In this document: positions 49,949 to 62,055 of the stretch, in pieces
How the letters are laid out: every line of letters starts with the position of its first letter
Numbering within the stretch: the first letter of the stretch is position 1
Source: Cryptomeria japonica
Lineage: Eukaryota; Streptophyta; Pinopsida; Cupressales; Cupressaceae
NCBI RefSeq assembly: GCF_030272615.1
Contig: NC_081408.1
Coordinates: 62,306,614-62,370,613, forward strand
Length of the DNA: 64,000 nt
Direction: 5' to 3'
Notes under the pieces: generated by a model
The model's database searches: none
What the model was told of the DNA's origin: nothing
What the model saw: only the letters and a program-made list of their open reading frames with translations
Position numbers and translations under genes: made by a program

Positions 49949-51016
49949 TGTTGGTATTTTGGATATGTTGATATGGTTTTGTCATTGATGTCAAAACCTG
50001 TCATCAATTGTCAACACTTATCAGCACTAGGAGATTTTGGTTATGTTCACCGGCAAGTCAGAGACTTATGCACAATCACTGGTATTTGGTTCGCCGACAG
50101 ATTATATTGTTCATCAGAACTTGGAATGACTTGGAGACTACTTGGTTATGTCAAAGACATTATTCAATCACTTGGTTTTGGTGATTTGGTTATTTTCTTA
50201 TTCGGGTTTGCATATTTGCTATTACCGACAAATAGGTTTAGGATACACACCGACAAGCATATCTATTCCAGATCAGCACGACATGATATGGAGATGATTT
50301 ATTATTATTATAAATGCATTTGAGCTGACATCATGCATTGGATATTGGTTCATTTGTAATTGTTTTTATTGTAATATCTTTTAGTGAGCCGACCTATTCA
50401 ATTGGTCTTATGTTATGGTATAAATTTAAAATCTCATTTGTGAGATTGATATGCGATTGAAAAAAAAAAGAATTGTAATAAGGTATATGCGAAAATAAGC
50501 AGAGCTATACACATAGACATCATTTGAAGGTTGAAGGAAGATTTTTTTGAAGGCAATTAGAACTAAACCAGTACTGAATCCAACATATGAAGATGCTATT
50601 TTATGCAGTACATTATCACTGGATTTAACCATCTAATTGTAGTCAGTGCGACTCTCATTTTGTGATTGAGTGGTGAGCTCTAGGTAGCTGGCCTTTTTGC
50701 ATGTGCAGAATCCATATTTTACACACATACTATCTACAATAGTATCATTTGATTGTGGGTAAGGCTTCCCACCATGTTTTTTCCCCTTACAGGGTTTCCA
50801 CATACAAATATTTATGTTATGTGTTGTGGATATTGTTGCTTTCTGTTTCGTGCTTTAATCTTTACCGGTACTACAATTAACTGATAAAACTGTCTACTGG
50901 CAATAAAGTTTGGTTTACCAGTATTAAGAATTAAGATTTGATTAAGTTAATTTTGGTTGAATTTATTAGACAACTAATTCACCCTTGCCCCTCTGAGTTA
51001 TCTCTGGGACCTAACA
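49949..51016 (+). repeat. A 3' LTR
   Basis: 1,068 bp, TGTTGGTATTTTGG to GGACCTAACA. Its terminal hairpin (GACAACTAA / TGAGTTATC, about 50970-51003) is the most decayed of the set, in keeping with A being the oldest layer. Confidence 0.9.
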
Positions 51017-51021
51017 GACTT

Positions 51022-51749
51022 TTCTCTATTCAAACAATAAATTAAAGATCAAATAAATGATGCACAATCAAATTGAATTCTCATGAGTAAATGAGAGAAA
51101 TCCCATTAGATTTATGCTTTAACAAAACTAGGGGAGAAACATTATCCTACACGCAACTATTTGAAAAGACCATAGTTATGAAGGAAAAGAGTACAGATAA
51201 ATGAATGGAAATGAAATTGTTTATAGTCTATGTTAGGTAACTTGTTTGGGTTAATAAGGCAACTGGAGTTCTTAAGATCACATCGACAATCATTTAAAAC
51301 TATATGTAAGTTATTTGATAAGGTTTGTCCTTTCATCTTATGCTCAAAACAATAATTAATGAAATGTGATATTTTGGAATAAAATCTCATCTACATGATT
51401 TTTGTAATATTTGATCTTTCAAACATTCCAACAATAGGTAGAAAATACAAAAAAGGATACAAAAATATAAATTAAAATGAAAATAGAATCTTTTATTGTC
51501 TATGATGTCAACCCTTAGTGAATTCATTGAAAAATATGCCAATATGACATTAACTAAAAGAATCTATTTAATTGCCCTTTATGTGTCCTCCATTAATTCA
51601 TTGGAAATGTAATTATTTCCAAAACACTCAACCAAAAATATAATCCAATGAAAACTAAGATTTATAATATTTTTCATGAATTTGAATATTACAACTAGCA
51701 TCCAAAGATCATAAGAATGGAAAGGAAATGGATTCTTTAATAGTCCACA
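51022..51749. other. AT-rich spacer without genes
   Basis: No coding, RNA or repeat-end signal recognised. It is the right flank of the nested stack; joined to 25,907 it gives the pre-insertion sequence. Confidence 0.5.
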
Positions 51750-51980
51750 ATACTAGATGAACTGATTATGGGTCTACATATGGCTTATAGTGACCTGTTT
51801 ATGTGTCTACATATGACACACATGACTTGCAGTAATATGAGACTACCCGTGACTTATAATAATATGGGACTACTCCATATTCCTTGTGAGAGGCACCTAA
51901 CTATGCTACAAACAAGGTGTATTTGAGTGTTTGACCCCTCTTTGAAGAGTACAAGTTCTCTACCACTAAACCAACTCAAG
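51750..51980 (-). mobile_element. tRNA-derived SINE-like sequence
   Basis: The minus strand from 51980 has a head like the internal RNA polymerase III promoter of tRNA-derived SINEs. A-box TGGTTTAGTGGT is at 51973-51962 and B-box-like GGTCAAACACT is at 51936-51926, about 36 bp apart. The tail (51750-51920) repeats GTCTACATATG and GACTTATA words. It is not a functional tRNA, because no cloverleaf or CCA-side stem can be formed. I could not define the 3' end or a TSD. Confidence 0.45.
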
Positions 51981-52026
51981 ATTTAAAATAAAAATATAAG
52001 CACAAGAATTTTTGTAGTTTTTAACA

Positions 52027-53947
52027 CTAAAACTTGTTAACATTTATTGGTATAGGAATAGCTCTCAGTGGCACCGTTTTTAGTAATGTCATACCAAATG
52101 TCTTAGACATATCAATATCAGCCTGATTGTCCATAGGGATGGACTAATTGAAGGCTTGGGCCAATGATCCCACCGCCAAATGAACCATTCTGTGTGCCAG
52201 TGGAAGCCCAATGCATATCCTTCTTCCTCCTCCAAATGGTATGAATTCAAAACCCTGACCTTTGTAATCAATGTTGGTTTTCAGAAACTTATTTGGATTA
52301 AAATTTGAAGGATCTTTCCATATGCTGGGGTCTCTCCCAATGCCCCATATGTTTGTAATCACTAGAGTATTCTCAAGAACAAGAAATCCACCAATCTCAT
52401 GAGACACATCTGACCTTCTAAAGATTAATGGGGTTGTAGGGTGTAATCTCAACACTTCCTTCACTACTGCTCAGAGATATGGAAGATTTGAAATGTATGA
52501 CTCCTCCATTCTTCTCTCTACACCCACAACATCATCTAGCTCTTCTTGGACTTTCCTCATGACTATTGGGTTTCTCAAAAGCTCTGCCATTGTCCATTCA
52601 ATTGTTCCTGAAATTATGTTGGTCCCTACAGTAAACATGTCCTGCGAAAACAAGAATTTGGGCAGTGTTACTAATAGAAACCTTCTATCCATACAAGTTC
52701 AGATAGACTTAATATATTTATACACCCAGACCCCATATAATTGATAAATCCTTTCTTTTCAAAATCTATTTCAAAAAATATGAATTTCCTTTAATAAAAA
52801 GCTTCTCTATATAAGTTTCGTTATGATTTACCTTTTTTGACTTAATATATTTACATGCTCATATGAATAAGTACTTTCTCTTCAAAATTTGTACACATAA
52901 TTTCCTCTCAAAATACTTCTTTTAACAGAAAGTAAAGAATAAAAATGAGTTGATTTCTCAGACTAGATAAGTTCACATGAGAAGTATCCTAAAAGAGTCA
53001 AACCTAAATATGAAAGAAAAAATATTCCAAGTACTCTAGCTTACCATAAGAATTGCTTTGATGTTCTCCAGACTAAGTTGCTTGCCATCTTATCTCAAGT
53101 CCAACATTACATCTAGAAAATCCTTCACATCATTACCGATGCACTGCATATCAGCCCTCTATAATAGTCAATCATCAATAATTATTTTATACATGTTATC
53201 AAGATGCAGGGCTAAAATCTTAGTTTTACTGCTGATCCCCTGAAGATCAAACCTCCTTAGAAAATGAAAAGAATCAAATAAGGTTAGAATCCCTGTCAAC
53301 TTGAGGGCTTCCCACACCATGCCCTTAAACTATGTAGCTTGTGCAGAGCCTGGCTCAAGCAGTTGTTCGCTGCAAACCATCTAATCCACAGGGCTAAGAG
53401 ACATCATAAAATATCTTTCATCGATCTTCATGCTATTCTCTTGTTTACAATCCTCCAAGATGAAATCAATAGTCTTAAATAACTCCTCTCTTCTCAAATG
53501 CTACAGAGCATCCAGCCTTTTGGCACTAAAAATCTCTATGTTGTAGATCTTTCTAAGCAAGGACCAATGGGGGCCATTAGGACTCCATATGAGACTTGTG
53601 CCTTGGTAGTATAATGTCCTTGTAGTTGTATTGATTAGCCTACTTGAGAAGTTGTGGTCATTGTTCTTCAGTACTTCTCTTACCATGGATGGAGATGACA
53701 AAACAAATTTTGTTTGCATGCCCAATCTGATGGTCATGAGAGGGCCATATTTATGAGCAAGGAGGGGAAGAGATCGGTGGGGTTTGTCCCCAAGTTGAGG
53801 GAGGTTCCCAATGAAAGGTCATCCAAGAGGACTTGGTGGTAAGGGTAATGCCCAACTCTTCTTATTCGTCATCTTTAGAAAAGTGAGGAGTATTAGTAGG
53901 AGAACTCCTGCAACTAGAGTTGACGATGCAACATTGATTGAATCCAT
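52027..53947 (-). pseudogene. Cytochrome P450 (CYP71-clan type), two exons, multiple stops
   Basis: Exon 1 is 53947-53045 (301 codons) and exon 2 is 52641-52027 (205 codons). The 403-bp intron has GT and AG ends and sits just before the I-helix, as in many plant CYP71-clan genes. Features in order: an N-terminal membrane anchor (residues 8-24) followed by a Pro-rich hinge, WSLLRK (C-helix), I-helix GTNIISGTIEW, EVLR (ExxR), a degenerate FNPNKF in place of PERF, and the heme-binding PFGGGRRICIG. The total of 506 codons is the normal length. In-frame stops lie near 53820 (codon 43), 53500, 53385, 53320, 53185, 53175, 53095, 52472 and 52150, with no frameshift that I can detect. Most are TAG or TGA where Gln, Arg or Trp would fit. 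Plant P450s of this kind are ER-anchored mono-oxygenases of specialised metabolism. The exact family (CYP76-like) is a guess. Confidence 0.9.
52642..53044 (-). other. P450 intron
   Basis: On the minus strand the donor GTAAGC follows ATTCTTATG and the acceptor TTTTCGCAG precedes GACATG. The intron is 403 bp, AT-rich and in phase 0. No insertion is seen inside it. Confidence 0.82.
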
Positions 53948-54070
53948 GAATTTAGTTGACTTGTACTCAATTGGACATGTGGGCATCAGAACACTAAATG
54001 AACTACTATTCAAATGCGTATATGAGAAAGAAATGTTTCTATGAACTTGTGCTCGAAATCGGTGTGTCAA

Positions 54071-56816
54071 ACAAAAAGCATTCCCCTAAATTAGTGCTCA
54101 ATTATTGCTCAAGAACAATATGTAAGAAATAATTCAATGAATTTGGAATTTTGCTCAAAAACAGTATGTAAGAAAGCATTCGATAATTTTGTGGTAAAAG
54201 GATTATGTGGATAGGAAATTGTCCAAAGAATTTGTGCTTAAAGATGTGTGTTGATGAGATTGTCCAATAAATTTGTGATCAAGTGATATCTGATATTGAC
54301 AACGATGCGAGGGTGATTATTTTTTAGCTGAATTCAGTGGTCATATGGACTTTTTTAATAGTAGTTATTATTAAAAAACTTCTTCTACTGGACTTTATTT
54401 CATCCTAATTTAAATGTACAAATTTAAAAGATTAGTACAATTATAATTTTTATCCTCTTAAGATTTTATAAATCTTGTCTATAAAGTACATCCTAACACC
54501 CCTACATGGACAGATTGGCACGAAGTTGTACCTATTATTTAATATTTTTATTTTCTGGTTTCTATTGTCTAATACGATTAGATTTTTATGGGGAGTTCTC
54601 TAGGACAACAACTATTCTCCTTGTAAAATGACATGCTAAGTCATAATGAGACAACATGGTCCATCCCCATACAAAGACATGATGGCCAGTGATTAGCTGA
54701 GAGAAGCATACATGACACAAATGTTTTAGTAGGTGACATTTTGTGGGTTTCCATGCTAGATTTAAAAAAAAAGATGGACGATAAAATGTTGTCAGATTTT
54801 CTATTTTCATCAGTACATAACATTTGTCATGCTAAGACAACTCTATTTTTGTAGTTTGGGTCACCTAATAAGTTTGGTATTTTTTAGATTCATTATTTTA
54901 AAAAGTGTCAATGGAATATGATTTTTTAATTGAAATTTTATTTATAGATAATTATGTTAAGTTATATTTCAAATGAGAGAGATAAAAAGTTATAGAATTT
55001 TTATTTTTTTAAAATGTAAATGGAAATAGGATTCTTTTTTAGTCTAGTGATCTAGTTTAGGTTAGTTAATTAGACAATTTAACTTTATATACTATTATTA
55101 TAATTATATAAATATATGGATTATTTAATAAGATTGAGTTCTTTTGTTTTTTGAGTTCTAATTTTTTATCTATTCTCCCTCCCATGAATTTCTTCAAGCT
55201 CTTTTATTGTATTTCTAATTCCCTACAACTTTCCTTTATAGCCTCTATGAAGTTCATATTCATTTCAACTATCCAAAAAATGCAACCTTACATTCATGTC
55301 TATTTCCAAAACCCTTGGCATATTGGAAATATATCATTTCCTTTATCTCCTCTATTGCACGATCACACAAAACAATAGTGTTGGACATATCATAGGGTTT
55401 TGTTGGTAGTCGTAATACCCTGCACACAAGACAAACATCCAGACTTAAGAATCCCATACTCCAACATATCCTATTGCATGTGGATGTTGAAATAAACCAA
55501 ATAGGTGTCTATGAGAGGTAGGCTCCCAAGTAGTCCAAATAATTTTCTTATTTATACCTAATATCTTTGCATAGGTACATTAGATTAGAATTATGTAAGC
55601 ACGGTGGTGAACTATAGGCCAAGTCACATCCTCCAAAAACTTGAAGTGTTTCCTAAAAAAAATTGCTACTACATTACGATCACCACTAGAATCATATAAT
55701 CTCTACTATGACAGATGGTTGCTAGAACAAAATTCGATTTTCTATTCTAGACTACATTTATCCAGGTTCTATGTCTTTGACCTTTCTATATTGGAATGTG
55801 GTTACATTGGTAAAATTAATACTTCACTATGATGGACACTACTATGATTAACTAGTTTTTTCTTAATAATTTGTCATTACTTGAACCTCATCATCACTAA
55901 ATTTCTAATTTAAACTGTAAGCCAAAGATTCCTCCCCAACCTTTCCTCATCTTGTCAAAACCTTACTTTTCCAAGATAGCTTAGCCACTTATTTAAAAGT
56001 CAACTGTAAAATATTCTCAAATACACAATAATGTAGATAATGAAGCACCTTTATTGCTTTCTTAGAAAAGTTTTCTATTCTATATTCATTGAAGAAACAT
56101 TGAAAAGTTTCTAAACATGTATACACAATAGGGTGGATAATAAACCACCTTTACTGATTTATGAGAAAAGTTAAAGTTTTCAATGTATATTCATTGAAAG
56201 AGTATTAAAAAGTTTAAAATTTACTTTATGTTAGTGAAGGTTACTTTTCTTTATGAGTTAATCTATATATGATGTGATCTAGATCTTGGTATAGGGGACA
56301 ACCCATTTCAATGAAAGATAATTGTTATAGATTATGCAAATGTAAAACAATAGAAAATAAACCAAATATATAATCAAATCATGCAATGAAAATCCATGTA
56401 TTCCAAAAGGGGTATGCACATTAACCTAGTTTGTCTATAATTGGGCAGTGATTGGTGATTATTACTAATGCATTCACCCATAAGTATAAAATGTCCAAGC
56501 ATAAACCCATTAGAAGCAAGAATTAAAATATTTTAACTTTTTTCTTAATGTTGTTTTTTTCATTTATATTTATTGAAAATCTACAAATTTCTTTTATTTG
56601 TTATTCTATTAGCTAATAGAATTGTACAATAATATTAAGATGATGTCATCTTCAATTGTTTTGTCAAATAATTTATGCTTCTTTATAGTATGTTTGATTA
56701 ATATTTCAATGTGGACAATAATGTTACTATTTAGAAATAGTCTCCAATAGTTTGTCATATGACAGGTGGGCCATTTGTGTTTTTGAACCAACTAATAATT
56801 TTGAAATAATAAATTA
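54071..56816. other. AT-rich spacer without genes
   Basis: 2.7 kb upstream of the P450 on its strand. Short ORFs (for example 54586-54823 and 55269-55457) have no recognisable domain or neighbouring support. I see no element ends before F begins at 56822. Confidence 0.5.
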
Positions 56817-56821
56817 TAACT

Positions 56822-57853
56822 TATTGGTATTTTGGTATGGTTTTTTCATTGATGTCAACACTTACTAAATACACCTACTTTGGAGATCCAACAACATTCA
56901 TCGGCAAATAGTAAACTGTGCAATAGTTACTGGTATATGGTTCACCGATAGGATATATTGTTCACTGATACTTGGAATGACATGAAAGACACTTGGTAAT
57001 GTCAAAGACATCATGTGGACACTTTATTTTGAAGTAATAATCATTGGTATATTCATATTTTTATATTTTCTTTTATCGGCAAATAGGTCTAGGTTATCTA
57101 GGGTTACACCGGTAGGTTTACCTTTTCCAGATCAACATGGCACGCTATGGAGATGCTTTATTATTGTTGTAAATGCATTAAGCTGACATGTTTAATCAGT
57201 TATTGCATTAGATATTATATTATTTGTAAAATGTTTTTATTGTAATATCTTGTAGAGCCGACCTACTAAAAGTGGTCTTAGGGTATGGTATAAATGTAAG
57301 ATCTTATTTGTAAGTTCAAGTGTGGAATGCGAAAAAGAATAGAGTGAAGGTATATGCGAGATCAAGCATAGGTATACATGAAGACATCATTTGAAGGTGA
57401 AGTTAGGTTTTTATAGAAGCATATCAACATTACACTGGTACTGAATCTAGCATATGAAGATGCTATTTTGTGAAGTACATTCTTATTGGATTTAACCATC
57501 CAACTGTAGTTAGTGTGACTCCCATTTGTGATTGAGCAGTGAGCTCTAGGCTGTTGGCCTTTCTGCATGTGCATACCCCTCTTGTACACTTACTATCTAT
57601 AGTAGTATCATCTGATTGTGGTAAGGTTTCCCACCATGGTTTTTCCCCTTATAGGGTTTCCACGTACAAACATTGGTATCATGTGTTGTGGAATCCTTAC
57701 CGGTATAGCAATTTATTGTTGACACTGTCTATCAACATACTTAACTGGTTTACCAGTATTAAGCATTAAGTTGGTTAATAATTTTTTGGTTTGAATTTAT
57801 TAGACAACTGATTCACCCCCCCCCCCCCTCTTAGTTGTCTCCAGGACCTAACA
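56822..57853 (+). repeat. F 5' LTR
   Basis: 1,032 bp ending GGACCTAACA. Hairpin GACAACTGA / C-tract / TTAGTTGTC at 57803-57840 (G-U pair retained). Confidence 0.92.
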
Positions 57854-57909
57854 ATTGGTATCAGAGATTAGTCCTCTTTTGCAAAAGTTTAACAACTTGA
57901 GGAGATCCA

Positions 57910-60900
57910 ATGTCTACTAATTATTTCAGGAAGGACAGTCCTAAACTTAATGGAACCAACTATGGGATATGGAAGATCAGAATAGAGACACATCTGAACT
58001 GCATCGATAAAGACATCTAGGAAGTTACTAAGAATGGTTATACTACTGCTGTAGCTGGTCAGACTACCCCAACCACCTTAGCCAAAGATGAAGAAAATGA
58101 TTGCAAAGCAAGAGAAGCACTTTTGAGTGCATTATCAGATCAACAAATCATGGGATTATCAGATAGGTCTACTGCTAAAGCTAGTTGGGATCATTTGGAA
58201 ACACTAAATGAAGGAGATTCCATAGTCAAAATTGCAAAAATTGAAAGCTTCCGAGTCAGGTATGAACATCTGAAAATGGAAGAAGATGAAAGGATTTTTG
58301 TTTTTATGGAAAGAGTAAATGAAATTGTTTTGGGTATCAAATGTTGTGGAGGAACCTTGAGTGAGGATGAAATTGTTTCAAAAGTCTTAAGAGGTTTTCC
58401 ACCGGCATATAAAATGAAAGTTACTGCTATAAATGAGTTGAGAACAATGCCTAATACATCAGTAACTAGGGATACATTGATTGGAAAACTTTCAGCTTTT
58501 GAAATTGAGGAATTTGGTCTTGTTGCTACTATAAAGACTGATTTGGCCTTTAAAGCATCAACATCATCTGCTCCATCATTTGGCAAATCAGATTGGAGAG
58601 CCTTTTATGCAAGAGAACTTGAAGAAACCAGAAAGGAGAATGAAGAGCTTGAAGAACTTGAAGCACTATTTGCAAGGAAAATGCCAAAAGGTCCAATTGG
58701 AAGTAAGTATGAAGGTAAGGCACCCTTTAAATATTTTATCTACAATAAGATTGGTCATATGGCTTCAAGATGCCCTGATAGACATGCTAGACTAAGAGAA
58801 GAAGCTAGAAGAACATACAAGCCTAATCCTGAATATCAGAGATACAGATTTAAGAAGAACAAAGATAAACCTTGTTACATTGCTGATGAAGGTGTGACTG
58901 ATGATTCTGATGAGGATCTAGCAGACAATGGATGGATTTTTGTTGCTATAATAGAAGATCAACCAACACCTACTGCTCAACCGATAGAACAAGCCTTAGC
59001 ATCTAAAGTTGAATCAAAGGATGAGTGGATTATTGACTCAGGATGCTCACATCATATGACTGGCGACAAAGGTAAATTCTTGAACTTTCAAGAATACAAT
59101 GGAGGTTTAGTAAGATTTGGAGATGACAAAGCCTATTCAATCAAAGGTAAGGGTTCAATATCTCTTGATGGTAAACATAACACTGACAATGTCTACTATG
59201 TTGAAGGATTAAAGCATAATCTTTGAAGTGTTGGTCAATTAGTTGAGAAGGGTTTTCAGTTACAATTTAAAAATGGAAAATGCAAAATCATGAATAGAAC
59301 TGGTTTGTAAATTGCAACCGGTAATCAGACTAGAGGTAATATCTTTCATTTGAATAACAGTGAAAAGGCATGCTTAATTGCACATATAAATGAAAGTTGG
59401 TTATGGCGCAAGAGAATATGTCATGTAAATTTTGATTGCATGGTTAAAAATCAATACTTCTAAGGTAGTTAGAGATCTACCTAAAGTTATGAAAAAATTT
59501 GTAAGGAATGTCAATTTGGAAAACAAGTTAGAGCTAGTTTCAAAAGTATTCTAGAAAAATCCAATAATGCTCTTGATTTAATTCACACTGATCTATGTGG
59601 TCCAGCTAGAACTAAAAGCTTACAAGGTGATAGATATTTCATGCTAATTATTGATGATTATTCTAGAATGTGTTGGGTTACTTTTCTTAGAGAAAAATCA
59701 GAAGCACTTGGGAAGTTCAAACTATTCAACTCAATGGTTGAAAATGAAACTGGTAAGAAAATCAAATGTTTAAGATCAGATCAAGGAGGAGAATTCACAT
59801 CCAAAGACTTTAATACATTCTATGAAGTGAATGGAATCAAAAGACAGTTATCAACACCTCGGACACCACAGCAAAATGGAGTTGTTGAAAGGAAAAATAG
59901 AACTATCTTGGATGCAGCAAGAAGTATGTTATTAGAAGCAAATCTACCACATGTGTACTAGAGAGAGGCAGTAAGCACTGTTGTCTATACATTCAACAAA
60001 GTTCACATCAAAGGTGAAATCGGTAAGACCCCTCATGAACTATGGTTTGGTAATATTCCTACTCTTAAGTATTTCAAAATTTTTGGAAATAAATGTTATA
60101 TTAGAAGAGATGAGTATATTGGAAAATTTGATCCTCGAAGTGATGAAGGAATATTTCTTGGTTATTCATCTAAGAGCAAGGCATATAGATGTTTTAATAA
60201 AAGATTGCAGAAAATTGTTGAGAGTACAAATGTAAAGATTGATGAACAATTCAGAGGAACTTCAAGGTATATAGACTCTAAACCGGCAACAGAAGTTATG
60301 ACAAATGAACCTACATTGAATCCACCGGTACAGAATGAAGATCCAGTTACCCCGGTATCATCAGAGGATTCCACAGTAATTGAAGAACAACAACAAACTA
60401 AGACACCCCAGTATGTAAGACTGAATCATTCTGAAGATCAGATAATTGGAAACAAATTTAAAGGAGTTATGACAAGAGGAAGATTGGCAGATGAAGACGT
60501 ATGTCTTATTTCTCAAATTGAACCATCATCTATCAATGAGGCATGTGAAGATAAATTTTGGATTAAAGCTATGGAAGAAGAATTAGGACAAATTGAGAAG
60601 AATAATACTTGGACATTAGTTCCCCGGCCTAAAGATAAAAATGTAATTGGAACCAAATGGGTATTTAGAAACAAACTTAATGAAGATAGAAAGGTTGTCA
60701 GAAATAAAGAAAGACTAGTGTGTAAGGGATATTCTCAGAAAGAAGGAGTTGATTACAATGAAACCTTTGCACCGGTAGCCAGAATTGAGGCAGTTAGATT
60801 ATTCTTGGCTTTTGTAGCTCACAAGAATTACAAAGTTTATCAAATGGATATTAAATGTGCATTTTTGAATGGAGATCTTGAAGAGGAATTTTATATTGAA

Positions 60901-62055
60901 CAACCTGATGGATTTTCTTTGACAGATGACAATGATATGGTTTGCAGGTTAAGAAAAGCTCTATATGGATTGAAACAAGCCCCAAGAGCTTGGTATGCAA
61001 GATTGGATAAGTATCTTTTAAAGATTGGTTTTACTAAAGGAAATGCAGATAGCAATTTATATTTCAAAGTAACTAATGATGACATCTTGATTATTGAAGT
61101 ATTTGTTGATGATATAATCTTTGGAGGAGAAGATGGATTATGTAAATAATTTTCTCTTGAAATGCAACAAGAATTTGAAATGTCTATGATTGGAGAAATA
61201 AAATTCTTTTTAGGATTGCAGATTTCACAGACCGATAAAGGTATATTTTTGAGTCAATCTAAGTACTCGAAAGAACTACTTAAGAAATTTGGGATGGAGA
61301 ACTCTAAATCGGTAAGCACACCTATGACTAAAAATGACAAATTATCTCAAAGGGATGAATCTACACCTATTAATCCAACTAGATACAAATCTATGATAGG
61401 AGGTTTACTGTATTTGACACAAACGAGGCTTGATATTATGAATGCAGTATGTATTGTTTCTAGATTTCAGAGTAATCCTAGAGAAAATCATGAATCAGCA
61501 GTGAAAAGTATTTTTTGGTACTTAGAAGGTACAACAAATCTTGGATTATGGTATCCTAAAGATGAAAATTTTGATCTATGTGCATATATAGATGCAAATT
61601 GGGCAGGAGATGTCGATGATAGAAAAAGCACCACTGGAGGAGCATTGTTTCTTGGAAAGAGATTATTTTCTTGGTTGAGTAAGAAATAGAGTTGTACATC
61701 TTTATCAACAACAGAATCAGAATATGTTGCAGCTGCAACAAACTATACACAGGTACTTTGGCTTAAGCAAATGTTGAAAGACATAAAGGTAAAATGCAAG
61801 GAACCTATTACTATATACTATGATAACACTGTAGCAATTGATATATCTAAAAATCCGGTATTACATTCTAAAACAAAACATGTTTCTATCAAACTTAATT
61901 TATTAAGGGAAAAAGTTGAAGAAAAAGAGATAAAACTGGTCTATGTGAATACTAAAGAACAACTTGCAGACATTTTCACAAAACCTTTGCCTAAGGAAAC
62001 TTTTGAGTATCTCAAAGATCAGCTTGGAGTCATACCACCACCGGTAGAGACTTAA
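57910..62055 (+). pseudogene. F copia polyprotein
   Basis: Gag starts at the ATG at 57910. TAG replaces Trp in the DKDIW motif (58018-58020). The rest of gag and protease is open from 58123 to 59226, with a damaged knuckle (YFIYNKIGHMASRC) and IDSGCSHHM. Stops near 59224 and 59308 and a frameshift near 59450 disrupt the GAG-pre-integrase block. Integrase (59641-59961) has IIDDYSRMCWV and PQQNGVVERKNRT, then TAG for Trp. The integrase C-terminus and RT (60205-61149) are clean: [32 protein letters not shown] and VFVDDIIF with both Asp intact. A TAA at 61147 precedes the RT tail and RNase H (DANWAGD; TAG at 61687; TESEYVAAA). The product ends IFTKPLPKETFEYL...PPPVET. About 1,380 codons is typical of copia. 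Confidence 0.93.

Larger units (their letters stand above)
25913..51016 (+). mobile_element. A: outermost copia element of a nested stack
   Basis: The 5' LTR is 25913-26989, the 3' LTR is 49949-51016, and the flanks carry a perfect TSD, GACTT (25908-25912 and 51017-51021). A holds solo LTR E in integrase and element B in its 3' untranslated region. Removing both, with one TSD copy each, leaves about 6.71 kb, the size of its relatives B, C and F. A's tail (49818-49948) continues A's sequence from 32215 in register with the homologous tail of B. The 5' LTR end and primer binding site are deleted at 26990 and RT has lost a catalytic aspartate, so A cannot move by itself. Confidence 0.92.

Noticed and set aside
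51926-51976. A functional tRNA gene on the minus strand
   Set aside because: Only box A and a weak box B match. No acceptor stem or complete cloverleaf can be formed.
54586-54823. Small minus-strand ORFs upstream of the P450
   Set aside because: Two overlapping frames, AT-rich, no domain and no supporting context.
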